The notes beneath the pieces were generated by a model. The model ran no database searches, had not been told where the DNA came from, and saw nothing but the letters and a program-made list of their open reading frames with translations. 64,000 nucleotides of DNA from JAISFI01 sp031553775 (GTDB lineage: Bacteria; Bacteroidota; Bacteroidia; Bacteroidales; Azobacteroidaceae), in the NCBI GenBank assembly GCA_031553775.1, contig JAVBLA010000025.1:54866-118865 (forward strand), written 5' to 3'. The number at the start of each line of letters is the position of its first letter. Within the stretch, counting starts at the first letter, position 1. Of this stretch, positions 52,067 to 60,379 are shown piece after piece. Position numbers and translations under genes: made by a program.

Positions 52067-52539
52067 TTTTTTTTGGGGAAATCAGGTAGTAAAAATGAAC
52101 GATAAGGGTCTTAATCGACAATAATATTATTTTCATGCTTTTTGTACAAAGGGATGTTTTTGAATTATATTATCCAATGAATATAAGCAGATTATACAAA
52201 AAACATGAAAAGCGAAGTATTTATTTTTATACACAAATATACACCATTCTCAGATTAAATACATTTGTATTTTCGCAGAATAGAAGCGCAAGAAGAAAAG
52301 GGGTTGCCAAAAGAGAGAAAATCCCGTCATTGCGATCAATAATGAAAGAGGGTGTCCAAAAAGCAATTTGGCACCCTCTTTTCTTTGTATCCCTTATCTG
52401 AGGTTGAAATCAAATATTCGATTCTCATGGACGAATAAGCGACTTTTTAGACAACCTCCTTCATTGTTCCTCTTCACAACGACGATCAAGATCGATTTTT
52501 GAGACATTCTTTTATTAGTAAAATCAAATCTAAAGGATT
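52067..52539. other. Intergenic gap with a terminator and repeat remnants
   Basis: This 473-bp stretch between convergent genes holds the terminator at 52345-52383. Around 52318-52340 a CCCGTCATTGCGA-like fragment resembles one arm of the palindromic element at 46047-46140. An 88-codon frame at 52135-52401 covers the terminator and has no family resemblance, so I do not call it a gene. Confidence 0.5.
52345..52383 (+). terminator. Strong hairpin terminator after the S4-domain gene
   Basis: The stem AAAGAGGGTG / CACCCTCTTT continues into CCAAA / TTTGG with a one-base bulge and closes on AAGCAA. A T-rich stretch (TTCTTTG) follows on the plus strand. It lies about 280 bp past the S4-domain stop, so it may also end a transcript that begins in the gap. 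Confidence 0.75.
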
Positions 52540-54120
52540 CTAATGCAATATTATCTTCTTAATAACCGGACGATTATTTCCGTCTATGGTTTTTATCAGA
52601 TAAACACCGGAACGATTTATATTCAAATCTGATGCTTCCAGAGAATCCAAGACTCCATAGGGCTTAAAAGAACTGAGTAATTTACCGGAAATGTCATATA
52701 CTTCAATCCTTTCCGGAATGGAAGTATCTGTGTTAAGTTTAAGCTGATCGATACCTGTTGGAGCCAAAGATGATTTCAAACTGATTTCCAAACATTCTCC
52801 TTCCGGTGTAAACTTGAAAAGTCCTCCGGTGCGTGTACCAATCCAAACATTTCCCTCATTATCGGGTTCGATACAAAAAATTAAATCATAAAGTTGAGGA
52901 TGATTATTTAACAAAGGTACCTCGTATTTATTGAATTTATTGCCATTAAACTTAATCAGGTTCAAACCATTAGCCATCCATAAATTACCAGCTAAATCAC
53001 GTTTAATCGCTTGCAGGGAACCATAAAAATCATATACGGTAAATTCTTCTCCGTCGTATTTAATCAACCCCCAGCTGGTAGCCAGCCATTTATTATTATC
53101 GTCATCAATTTCAATGGCATTTACATGCGCCATAAAACCCGGAATTCCCTGAACCTGTCCATCGGAAAATTTAGTCAGATGGTAATTGTAAACATCATGA
53201 ATCCCCATCCAAAGCGTACCTTCTTTGTCGAATTTCATTGGATGAAAGAAATGTACTACCAGTGCACAACTAAAAGGTATGGTCCATGACTCCTGGTTGT
53301 TTCCATCAAGTTTATTCAAGCACATCTGTGAATTAAACCATTTGTTGCCTGAATCATCAATGGCCATAGAAACAACATGCATGTTAAGAGGGTTATCAGA
53401 AGACTGTACATTGACAGTTTCAAAAGTTGTTCCGTCGAACTTGTTTATTCCCTGATTAAAGGTTCCAATCCAGATATTATTTTCTTTATCTTTCATAAGC
53501 AACCGCAGACCATTACTTGACAGTCCGGAATTTTCAGATGTATAAAAAGTTTCTTCACCGGTTTGTTTATTGAACTTTACAAGTCCTGCATGAGTTGCTA
53601 TCCAGAGGTAATCGCCATCATTCAAAATATCGACGATGGATTCTTCTTCAAGGTAGTTTATCCAATTTCCAGCTAAAGGCTCTTCCGGGTCTTCGTCTCC
53701 CGGTTGTTCCGGCGGCTCAATTCCTTCTACTGAAAATCGGCCATGAGCAACAATTTCACCATTTTCTTCTATTAATAAGGTATAAGAACCGGTTAAAAAG
53801 CCATGCAAGTCAATGACGAATGTTTCAGGATTACTTCCTTCAAGTTCTTTTTGGTATACCATTCTTTCTCTACTGTCAATTACCATAATCATACGACTAT
53901 CTGCATCATAGAAAAACTCAATAACCATTTTCCGGTTTTCTATTGTTGCTTTTATTCGGTTATCCGGAAGTATTTCCAAAGACTCGTTTGTCCTGCGGGC
54001 CCCTTTTATTAACACAACTTTTCCATTTGCCTTACTTGTTACATCACCACCATTCGTGATGACAGGATAACACAAGCATGGAAGGAAAAACAGGATTGAA
54101 AGTAAAACAAACTTGTTCAT
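52540..54120 (-). CDS. Secreted propeller protein with a T9SS sorting domain
   Basis: The 526-residue protein has a signal peptide (about 1-18), an N-terminal DUF3244-like beta domain (about 30-135) and an acidic linker (PEQPGDEDPEEP). Several two-component-regulator propeller repeats follow (about 150-440; for example DYLWIATHAGLVKF, NNIWIGTFNQGINKFDG, GNVWIGTRTGGLFKFTPEG), and a T9SS type A tail (about 455-526, RSGVYLIKTIDGN, VIKKIILH). Propeller repeats normally form the sensor of hybrid histidine kinases. Here they are secreted alone. The regulator gene lies 194 bp upstream on the same strand. Confidence 0.88.
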   Translation of the reverse strand: MNKFVLLSILFFLPCLCYPVITNGGDVTSKANGKVVLIKGARRTNESLEILPDNRIKATIENRKMVIEFFYDADSRMIMVIDSRERMVYQKELEGSNPETFVIDLHGFLTGSYTLLIEENGEIVAHGRFSVEGIEPPEQPGDEDPEEPLAGNWINYLEEESIVDILNDGDYLWIATHAGLVKFNKQTGEETFYTSENSGLSSNGLRLLMKDKENNIWIGTFNQGINKFDGTTFETVNVQSSDNPLNMHVVSMAIDDSGNKWFNSQMCLNKLDGNNQESWTIPFSCALVVHFFHPMKFDKEGTLWMGIHDVYNYHLTKFSDGQVQGIPGFMAHVNAIEIDDDNNKWLATSWGLIKYDGEEFTVYDFYGSLQAIKRDLAGNLWMANGLNLIKFNGNKFNKYEVPLLNNHPQLYDLIFCIEPDNEGNVWIGTRTGGLFKFTPEGECLEISLKSSLAPTGIDQLKLNTDTSIPERIEVYDISGKLLSSFKPYGVLDSLEASDLNINRSGVYLIKTIDGNNRPVIKKIILH

Positions 54121-54157
54121 GATATTTGCATTTAGATTTTACATCAATTGTCACTAG

Positions 54158-54189
54158 CAAAGATAAATACCCCTATTTAAAAATACAAA
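54158..54189 (-). promoter_or_regulatory. Promoter of the secreted propeller gene
   Basis: On the minus strand TTTG (54189-54186), a 20-bp spacer and TATCTTTG (54165-54158) match the Bacteroidota promoter. The leader to the start at 54120 is about 30 bp. Confidence 0.75.
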
Positions 54190-54314
54190 AAAAATGCAAA
54201 GTATTTAGTGGACAAAAGTAATTTTCTATTAGTACTAATTCATTAATAATCAGCAGATAATAAAAAATCAGGATCAAGAAATAATGGACATGAAAAATTT
54301 CACCAATTACAATT

Positions 54315-56009
54315 TCAAAAAATGTTCAAAAATTCATCCAAACTTACATCTTCATCTTTCAAACCCATCTTTTCTTTTTTAATGCGGTATTTTCTTTTCG
54401 TCAATGCAGCATCCGACATATCGAGCAAAATAGCTATATCTCCGGACGATACTCCCATTTTCAACAAACAACAAATATATAGATCGCCGGGGGTAAGTTT
54501 TTCGTAATTTTCGATCAGTCTTTCCGTAAAATTATCATAATAAGCATCGATTGCATTTACCAGGTTGTTTAATTCCGGTTGAGACAAAACAATCTGGTCT
54601 TTAGCTTTGATTTTCTGAACAACCGACATTTCTTTAACCTGGTCTATTTTTCGTATAATTTCATTCATTTTAAGGATTTTCTCCTTTAATTCATTGCGTT
54701 CCTGTTCGTAACTACTCAATTCCCTTTCTTTTTCCAGTAATTCGTTCTGATTCTGAAGTATTTGAATTGTTTTGGATTGTAATTGACTTTTGGCCAGTTG
54801 TACCAGATTGTCTTTAGCTATTAATTGTTTGTCCTTTTTCCGCTTTTCACGGTTATAGTAATGATAAGAAATGGCAATAATAAAAATAGAAATAAGAGTT
54901 ATCCATAAAATCAGATTATTTCTCTTCTGCTTTTCTAGCTTTAACTTATTGTTTTCGTTTTGTAAAACAGTAACATCATAAACATGTTGCAATTCCAACA
55001 AATCTTTAGTACGTGTAAGTTCTTTTACTGAATCTATAGCTAAAACATATTGGCTTTTGTAAAAAAGACTTTCCTTGTAATTACGCCGGTTTTCTTCCAA
55101 TTTAGATAAATCGTCATAAAGGGCAGCTTTCAAATAAATATCTTCCGTATCAATTGCTTTATTATAGTAATAACGGGCAGAATCATAATCCTGGGATATA
55201 AGAAAAAGTTGTCCTTTTTGTACAAACAGAGATTCCTTGTATAGGGGATCATTTTCGTGTTCTATCGCTTTATTGATGTAATGAAGTCCTTTTTCCGGTT
55301 CTTTTATCTGACGGTATACCGAAGCTATACCCAGATAAGCTGTAGAGAGGAGCAGCTGTTCATCTTGATTTTCAGCAATTTCCAAAGCCTGGAACCTGTA
55401 TTTCAAAGTTTTATCATAATCGTTATTGAATTGATAAAAATCTGCAATATCATTCAGGATAAAAACCATTCCGGCGCTATCGCTCATTAATTCGGCATAA
55501 TGTAATGATTGCAAATACTTATCCAACGATTCATCATATAATTCCTGTTCAAAGCAAAGGATTCCCCAATGGTTATAGATTAGTTGAATCAGTTTATTAT
55601 CTGTTGTTTTTTCCGCAGCATGGGCAGCATCCCTATAGTTTTCCCAAGCTGTTTGAGGATCTTTATTTTTTTGGTTAATCCGACCCATATAATAAAGAGT
55701 ATATGCTTTATTGGAATAATCATTCCCTTGTAAAAAATAACCGGCTGCAATATCAATAAGAGAATCCGAATCTAAAGGAATATGGTTTTTATAATAAGAT
55801 TTTGTGAGCAGAAGAGCATATAAAGCATGCTCTTCTTTTGAAAATTTATCTGTAGATGAAACGGATTCCAGAATCAGGAGGGAACTGTCCGGATGACTAT
55901 CCATCAGCTTATCAGCCTCTAATAGTAGTGAGGAAACATTTGATTTTTGCTGGCAAGAGAATAAAATCGCCAGACAAAACAAAAGAAGCAGATTGGCGAT
56001 GGTTTTCAT
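54315..56009 (-). CDS. TPR lipoprotein-like transmembrane regulator with a C-terminal HTH
   Basis: The 564-residue protein begins with a signal and lipobox (LAILFSC), followed by about seven TPR units in the periplasm (about 25-340). One membrane helix (about 370-388, LILWITLISIFIIAISYHYY), a long coiled coil (about 390-470) and a C-terminal LuxR-like helix-turn-helix (about 505-560, LTPGDLYICCLLKMGVSSGD, MSDAALTKRKYRIKKEKMG) complete it. This plan carries an outside signal to DNA in one chain. A frame start at 56030 is possible; the ATG at 56009 gives the normal signal peptide. The secreted propeller gene downstream is a likely target. Confidence 0.85.
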   Translation of the reverse strand: MKTIANLLLLFCLAILFSCQQKSNVSSLLLEADKLMDSHPDSSLLILESVSSTDKFSKEEHALYALLLTKSYYKNHIPLDSDSLIDIAAGYFLQGNDYSNKAYTLYYMGRINQKNKDPQTAWENYRDAAHAAEKTTDNKLIQLIYNHWGILCFEQELYDESLDKYLQSLHYAELMSDSAGMVFILNDIADFYQFNNDYDKTLKYRFQALEIAENQDEQLLLSTAYLGIASVYRQIKEPEKGLHYINKAIEHENDPLYKESLFVQKGQLFLISQDYDSARYYYNKAIDTEDIYLKAALYDDLSKLEENRRNYKESLFYKSQYVLAIDSVKELTRTKDLLELQHVYDVTVLQNENNKLKLEKQKRNNLILWITLISIFIIAISYHYYNREKRKKDKQLIAKDNLVQLAKSQLQSKTIQILQNQNELLEKERELSSYEQERNELKEKILKMNEIIRKIDQVKEMSVVQKIKAKDQIVLSQPELNNLVNAIDAYYDNFTERLIENYEKLTPGDLYICCLLKMGVSSGDIAILLDMSDAALTKRKYRIKKEKMGLKDEDVSLDEFLNIF

Positions 56010-56090
56010 GGCAATTTGTAATATAAACAAAAAAATAATCTGCTAAAGATAAATATTTTTTATTAACTATACACAAAGATTTGCTTCCGG

Positions 56091-56122
56091 TAAAAGAAAA
56101 AGTCTCAAACTTTTGAGACTTT
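56091..56122 (-). terminator. Rho-independent terminator of pyrKD
   Basis: The inverted repeat AAAGTCTCAAA / TTTGAGACTTT (56099-56122) is followed by a T-rich tract on the minus strand. It lies 55 bp past the pyrD stop and upstream of the TPR regulator gene. Confidence 0.8.
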
Positions 56123-56176
56123 CTTTATATTTAACATGATCAGTAAGCTGTATTCCGGAAAAAGAAACAGTAATGC

Positions 56177-57082
56177 CTAAATGGCTTTTATAATGTCTTT
56201 TACAGAACTAAATCCATGCCGGTCCAGATATTCATTGATTCCGGTCACCACTTTCTCCGAGATAGCCGGATCAATAAAGTTATAGGTTCCTATTTGAATA
56301 GCCGTAGCGCCAGCCAGCAGGAATTCAATTGCATCAATAGCATTAGAAATACCCCCCAGGCCGATAACGGGTATTTTAACCGCCTTTGCGGTTTGCCAAA
56401 CCATGCGGAGAGCAATGGGCTTTACACAGGGGCCGGATAGTCCTCCGGTGACTGTAGAGAGTACAGGGCGCCTTTTTTCTGCATCAATAGCCATTCCCAG
56501 CAATGTATTGATTAGCGAAACCCCATCTGCTCCTTCCGATTCAACACTCTTCGCAATTTCTGTAATATCTGTAACATTTGGAGAAAGCTTGACTATCAGC
56601 GTTTTATCATACACCTTTCTAACCGCAGCCACTACTTCCGATGCACTCCTGCAATTGGTTCCAAAAGCCATTCCTCCTTGCTTAACATTTGGACAAGAGA
56701 TGTTTAGTTCAATGGCCGGTATGCGCTCCAATGTATTCACTTTCTCAGCACAAGCCACATAATCTTCAACTGTAGACCCACTCACATTCACCATAACATT
56801 TGTATCCAGGTCTTTGATCTCCGGATAGATGTTCGAAATGAAGTAGTCAACGCCCTTATTCTGCAGTCCCACAGCGTTTAACATACCTGCAGGCGTTTCC
56901 GCCATACGAGGATAATCATTTCCTTCCCTACTACGAATAGTGGTACCTTTCACAAATATACCACCAATTCGCGACAAGTCCATAAAGTCCGAAAACTCCG
57001 TCCCATAACCGAAAGTACCCGATGCGGTCGTCACCGGATTCTTCAAATGTAGCTTTCCAATGTTCACATTCAGATCTGCCAT
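56177..57082 (-). CDS. pyrD: Dihydroorotate dehydrogenase, class 1B catalytic subunit
   Basis: The 301-residue FMN enzyme oxidises dihydroorotate to orotate in pyrimidine synthesis, passing electrons to PyrK and NAD+. It shows the N-terminal [13 protein letters not shown], the catalytic-Cys motif [22 protein letters not shown] and the FMN-phosphate region [11 protein letters not shown]. The catalytic Cys marks class 1. It overlaps pyrK by 13 bp, as in other class 1B operons, and a terminator follows. Confidence 0.95.
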   Translation of the reverse strand: MADLNVNIGKLHLKNPVTTASGTFGYGTEFSDFMDLSRIGGIFVKGTTIRSREGNDYPRMAETPAGMLNAVGLQNKGVDYFISNIYPEIKDLDTNVMVNVSGSTVEDYVACAEKVNTLERIPAIELNISCPNVKQGGMAFGTNCRSASEVVAAVRKVYDKTLIVKLSPNVTDITEIAKSVESEGADGVSLINTLLGMAIDAEKRRPVLSTVTGGLSGPCVKPIALRMVWQTAKAVKIPVIGLGGISNAIDAIEFLLAGATAIQIGTYNFIDPAISEKVVTGINEYLDRHGFSSVKDIIKAI

Positions 57083-57846
57083 GTCAACTTTTCTATATTA
57101 AATACGGGACCATCTTTACATACACAAACATTCCCTTCGCATGTATTTTCAATACAACACAAACATGCTCCAATCCCGCATGCCATGGAGTTTTCAAGAG
57201 ATACTTCACAAGGAACTCCAGCTGCTTTTGCATAGGCAGCTACAGCCACCATCATCGGCTTGGGTCCACAGGTGTAAATCATATCAAAAACATCTTTTTT
57301 CAGGATAGAATGCTGCGTTACATATCCTTGTTCTCCATACGACCCATCCTCTGTAGTAGTAAAAACAGGTCCAATTGTTTTAAAGACATCCAATTGTAGT
57401 AAATCATCCCCCGATCGGGCTCCTAAAAGGAAGTTTGGCTGATAACCCAACGATTGTAAATGTGATCCAAGAAACAGCATGGGTGCCGTTCCCACTCCTC
57501 CTCCGATCAATAACAGTTTACTATTCTTTTTCGAAGGAATAGAAAAGGTATTCCCTAATGGATAGATGATATTAATAGTATCTCCCGGCCTTAAAAGCGA
57601 CATTGTGCGGGTCCCTTCACCGGCAATCTGAATCAATAACCAGAGTTCGTTGGTTTTCCGGTCTACATAATTAATAGAAATCGGGCGACGAAGAAAGGTA
57701 TTGGGAGATCCTTCCACCTTCATTTCAACAAATTGTCCCGGATACATCTCCGGCAACTCCTCTTCCTGGGTTAATTTTAATAGATAATAAGCAGGATGAA
57801 GGCGAATATTTTCCGTTACCCTCAAATCGGATACATATTTCTTCAT
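57070..57846 (-). CDS. pyrK: Dihydroorotate dehydrogenase electron-transfer subunit
   Basis: The 258-residue protein has an FAD-binding barrel (about 1-95, [20 protein letters not shown]), an NAD-binding fold (about 100-205, [20 protein letters not shown]) and a C-terminal [2Fe-2S] site. That site shows CGIGACLCC, giving the C-x4-C-x2-C spacing, and a final Cys before KDGPVF. Extra cysteines surround the site. It carries electrons from PyrD to NAD+. Its promoter is at 57867-57901. Confidence 0.95.
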   Translation of the reverse strand: MKKYVSDLRVTENIRLHPAYYLLKLTQEEELPEMYPGQFVEMKVEGSPNTFLRRPISINYVDRKTNELWLLIQIAGEGTRTMSLLRPGDTINIIYPLGNTFSIPSKKNSKLLLIGGGVGTAPMLFLGSHLQSLGYQPNFLLGARSGDDLLQLDVFKTIGPVFTTTEDGSYGEQGYVTQHSILKKDVFDMIYTCGPKPMMVAVAAYAKAAGVPCEVSLENSMACGIGACLCCIENTCEGNVCVCKDGPVFNIEKLTWQI

Positions 57847-57866
57847 ATGGTTTATTTTTCAGGGAA

Positions 57867-57901
57867 CAAAGGTAAGTATATCCTTTTTGTCTTGAAACAA
57901 A
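57867..57901 (-). promoter_or_regulatory. Promoter of pyrK-pyrD
   Basis: On the minus strand TTTG (57901-57898), a 23-bp spacer and TACCTTTG (57874-57867) fit the Bacteroidota promoter, with a spacer slightly longer than usual. The -7 box is 21 bp from the start codon. Confidence 0.55.
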
Positions 57902-57950
57902 AAGGGTCAAAAAGTTCAAGGGTGAGTCTTATTGGTTAAAAGATGTTTCT

Positions 57951-58108
57951 GTATCTTTTTTTGCTGCGCCAAAAAAAGGTACCAAAAAAAGGCGCTTCGT
58001 CAAAACGAACTTGCTCGATCGCTATGCTCACTCACTTCAAACAGCGTTTTGACAACAAGGTATTGTCCCCCTGCCCCCAAAGGGGGATTACGGGCTTCGC
58101 CCGGAGTG
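57951..58108 (-). repeat. Structured intergenic repeat, copy 2
   Basis: A 158-bp reverse-orientation copy of the repeat at 10866-11028. The conserved parts are the Gly/Cys-like GC hairpin at one end (near 58070-58108), the CAAAACG stem arms and the TTTTTTTG hairpin at the other. It differs from copy 1 at about one position in five in the middle. Together with copy 3 it forms an inverted pair. Confidence 0.85.
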
Positions 58109-58266
58109 GGATTGGCAGATATTATTGATGTTTGAAATGAAACATTCAAAACAAGACCATATTAGCCCGTAGAACGCCCTCAATTATCTAATAAAATGAA
58201 ATACCACCCGGATGAAGTCCGGGAATTTCAACTGCTCTAGATCGTTTTAGTTATCGAGAAGGTACT

Positions 58267-58425
58267 CACCCGGGCGAAGTCCGTAATCCCCTTAAATAAG
58301 GGGAAGGGGTTCTTTTCCTTGTGGTTGAAAAGCTGTTTGAGGGAGAGAGCGCAGCGAGCGAACGAGTTCTTTTCAACGAAGCGCCTTTTTTGGGTACCTT
58401 TTTTTGGCGCAGCAAAAAAAGATAC
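58267..58425 (+). repeat. Structured intergenic repeat, copy 3
   Basis: A 159-bp forward copy of the repeat at 10866-11028, 158 bp from copy 2 and in the opposite orientation. The spacer (58109-58266) contains a further CCCGGA/TCCGGG hairpin near 58210-58226. The copy ends 41 bp before the stop of the XRE regulator gene, which reads toward it. Confidence 0.85.
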
Positions 58426-58466
58426 AGAAGTATTTTTAATCAAAAACATTTTACCCGAAAACCCAT

Positions 58467-58904
58467 TTATTCCGGAACCAAAACATCAAAAGTCTTATCC
58501 GAATAAAAAATCATGATTTTATCAATTTTTTTAGACAATACTTTTTTATCAACTAAATCACTAATTATTAAGTTTTTAGGATCAATTTCAGGCTTCTTTA
58601 ACTCATTTTCCTGCGGATATTCAGAAATTTCCGGAGCCTTCTCTTCTTTTACAACAACCTGATTAAACAAATCAGGCTGATAAATACCCCTGACAACTTT
58701 AAACATGGGTTCTTTTCCATATAGGAGCCAATCGGAATGAATGTTGTCGAAAGTGGTCAGAATCTTTGTGACAACCTCCAGGCTGGGATTATTTCTCCCA
58801 TTTAATATATGATTGATAGATGCCCGGCTGACATGAATAGCATCAGCAAAAGAAGAAGGAGTCATTCCTTCTGTTTGGATAATTGTTTTGATTCGTTCTT
58901 TCAT
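58467..58904 (-). CDS. XRE-family helix-turn-helix regulator
   Basis: The 145-residue protein has an N-terminal HTH_3 domain (about 1-65, SSFADAIHVSRASINHILNG, NPSLEVVTKILTTF, SDWLLYGKEPMF) and an unstructured-looking charged C-terminal half ending in a short beta/helix segment (LIISDLVDKKVLSKKIDKIM). Related proteins are common in Bacteroidota, often near mobile DNA. It stands alone between repeats and a 1.5-kb AT-rich gap, with a promoter at 58983-59014. Confidence 0.88.
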   Translation of the reverse strand: MKERIKTIIQTEGMTPSSFADAIHVSRASINHILNGRNNPSLEVVTKILTTFDNIHSDWLLYGKEPMFKVVRGIYQPDLFNQVVVKEEKAPEISEYPQENELKKPEIDPKNLIISDLVDKKVLSKKIDKIMIFYSDKTFDVLVPE

Positions 58905-58982
58905 CGGAATCCTATTTTAGATGGATAATACAGTAACAAATTTTACTTTTGTAGCTATATAGAAATCCAAATATTTACGCTA

Positions 58983-59014
58983 CAAATATATATAATATAA
59001 TTCACATATGCAAA
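58983..59014 (-). promoter_or_regulatory. Promoter of the XRE regulator
   Basis: On the minus strand TTTG (59014-59011), a 20-bp spacer and TATATTTG (58990-58983) match the Bacteroidota promoter, 79 bp before the start codon. Given the AT content a chance match is possible. Confidence 0.5.
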
Positions 59015-60027
59015 TTCACAAGTGTATTTTCGTAAATATACAAATGTATCTTGATTTATATTTGTATTTGAATACTACTGTATAAATCCTGAAAAATCAA
59101 TTAGAATATGGTTCATATTACCTTATTAATATTCTGATTTTAAGCGATTTATATAGAAAATAAAACAGAAATTAAAGCAAATTGATTAGCAATAATACAA
59201 GTGTAATTAAAAATTCAAATCAAACTATTATATTTTAGTTATTATACTACTGATTTTAAGCGATGTATGACTATATTTTTTATAGAGTATGATTCAGTAT
59301 TTCTCTATATTTTTAAGGTTAGTCAGATAAAAAACATCTGTATATTTACATTCAATTATGTATATATAAATCTAAAATACATTTGTATAAATATCCTTTT
59401 GTATAATTATTTACAAATGTTATTTACTCTTTCAGTATACATTTATATAATTCATTCAATAGAAACTATTTCTTCAGATCAAAAATGTAAAACTGTAGTT
59501 TACCTGTAAGTTTTCTTTGAAGCTCATTAATATTAAAAAGTTCCGCATATTATCTTTGAGAGGGAAAGACGTATAGAATTAAAATTAATTGTTAATTGAT
59601 TATTGATACTCCTACTGAAGAAACAGAGATAAATTATTTTTACCGGAATGAAGAAATTAGTTTTTTAAAATTTTGCGCTTGATCCCTTGTACAATTTTTT
59701 TAGTTTTCCAAAAACATGTTTAAGCAAAGTAGTGGTTGCATTTTTGTGATTATCTGAATGTAGTACTCAAGTGGAAATTCCAGAGAATATTTACGAGTAA
59801 TTTATCGAAGAAAAATAAATATTCAATTCTCAGAAGGTCAAAAAGCGATAAAACCCATTGAATAACAAGTTATTAAAGAGAATTTTTTAATTATCAATAC
59901 AATGGATTATAGAAAATTGATATGGATTTCACCTTAATGCTCATAAAAATTTTGAGAGTATAACAATATCTGCCAATAAATGTCATTTTGAGTTGCCTTC
60001 GCTTCTCGATTCTTAATTCTGATATTA

Positions 60028-60230
60028 GAAACTGTTTAAAAATTTACAATTAATATTTTTGATAATTACATCATCTTTTTTATGATGCCTTTTCATATCC
60101 TTTTTTGCCTTTTTTCGCCTGGTTGATCTTTTGATTTTAGTCAAATAGCCCGTCATCTTTCTGCAATCAAAAAATCAACCAGGCGAAAAAAGGACTAAAA
60201 AGGATTCATGAAAAATTTTTAAACAGTTTC
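60028..60230. mobile_element. MITE-like palindromic element
   Basis: The 203-bp element has perfect 18-bp terminal inverted repeats, GAAACTGTTTAAAAATTT (60028-60045) and its complement (60213-60230). Long internal arms follow: CGCCTGGTTGAT (about 60116-60127) pairs with ATCAACCAGGCG, next to near-matching AAGG/CCTT runs. It encodes no protein. I saw no clear target-site duplication. Size, symmetry and lack of coding capacity fit a miniature inverted-repeat transposable element; the transposase family that could mobilise it is not known from this window. Confidence 0.75.
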
Positions 60231-60289
60231 TCAATCAGGGGAAACAAGTAGATAATTATTATTCTGAAATAGTTACTGAAATGAAGATC

Positions 60290-60337
60290 AAAAAAAATTG
60301 CTCAAGCGAATACAAAACTGTATTTCGCCTGAGCAAT
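60290..60337 (-). terminator. Rho-independent terminator of yidC
   Basis: A 17-bp stem with one or two mismatches (ATTGCTCA-GCGAATAC arms) is followed on the minus strand by a run of eight T. It ends 43 bp past the yidC stop at 60380. Confidence 0.9.
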
Positions 60338-60379
60338 CATTATTTCGATATTACATCCGTCTCTTCTCAGATACGGATC

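Larger units (their letters stand above)
58905..60379. other. Long AT-rich gene-free region
   Basis: About 1.5 kb has no convincing gene and is clearly more AT-rich than its surroundings. It contains the XRE promoter, several ACAAATGTAT-like half-sites (for example near 59040-59050, 59376-59386 and 59414-59420), a 15-bp direct repeat CTGATTTTAAGCGAT at 59134-59148 and 59250-59264, the MITE-like element at 60028-60230 and the yidC terminator. The open frame at 59267-59509 has no protein-like character. Confidence 0.55.

Noticed and set aside
52135..52401. An 88-codon plus-strand frame
   Set aside because: It covers a terminator hairpin and repeat remnants and has no recognisable domain or leader.
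57932..58135. Small open frames in repeat copies 2 and 3
   Set aside because: They read through the structured repeat in several frames and give the same peptides as copy 1, so they reflect the repeat and not genes.
59267..59509. An 80-codon plus-strand frame in the AT-rich block
   Set aside because: The composition (Ile, Tyr, Phe, Asn) is what random AT-rich DNA gives, and nothing around it suggests a gene.
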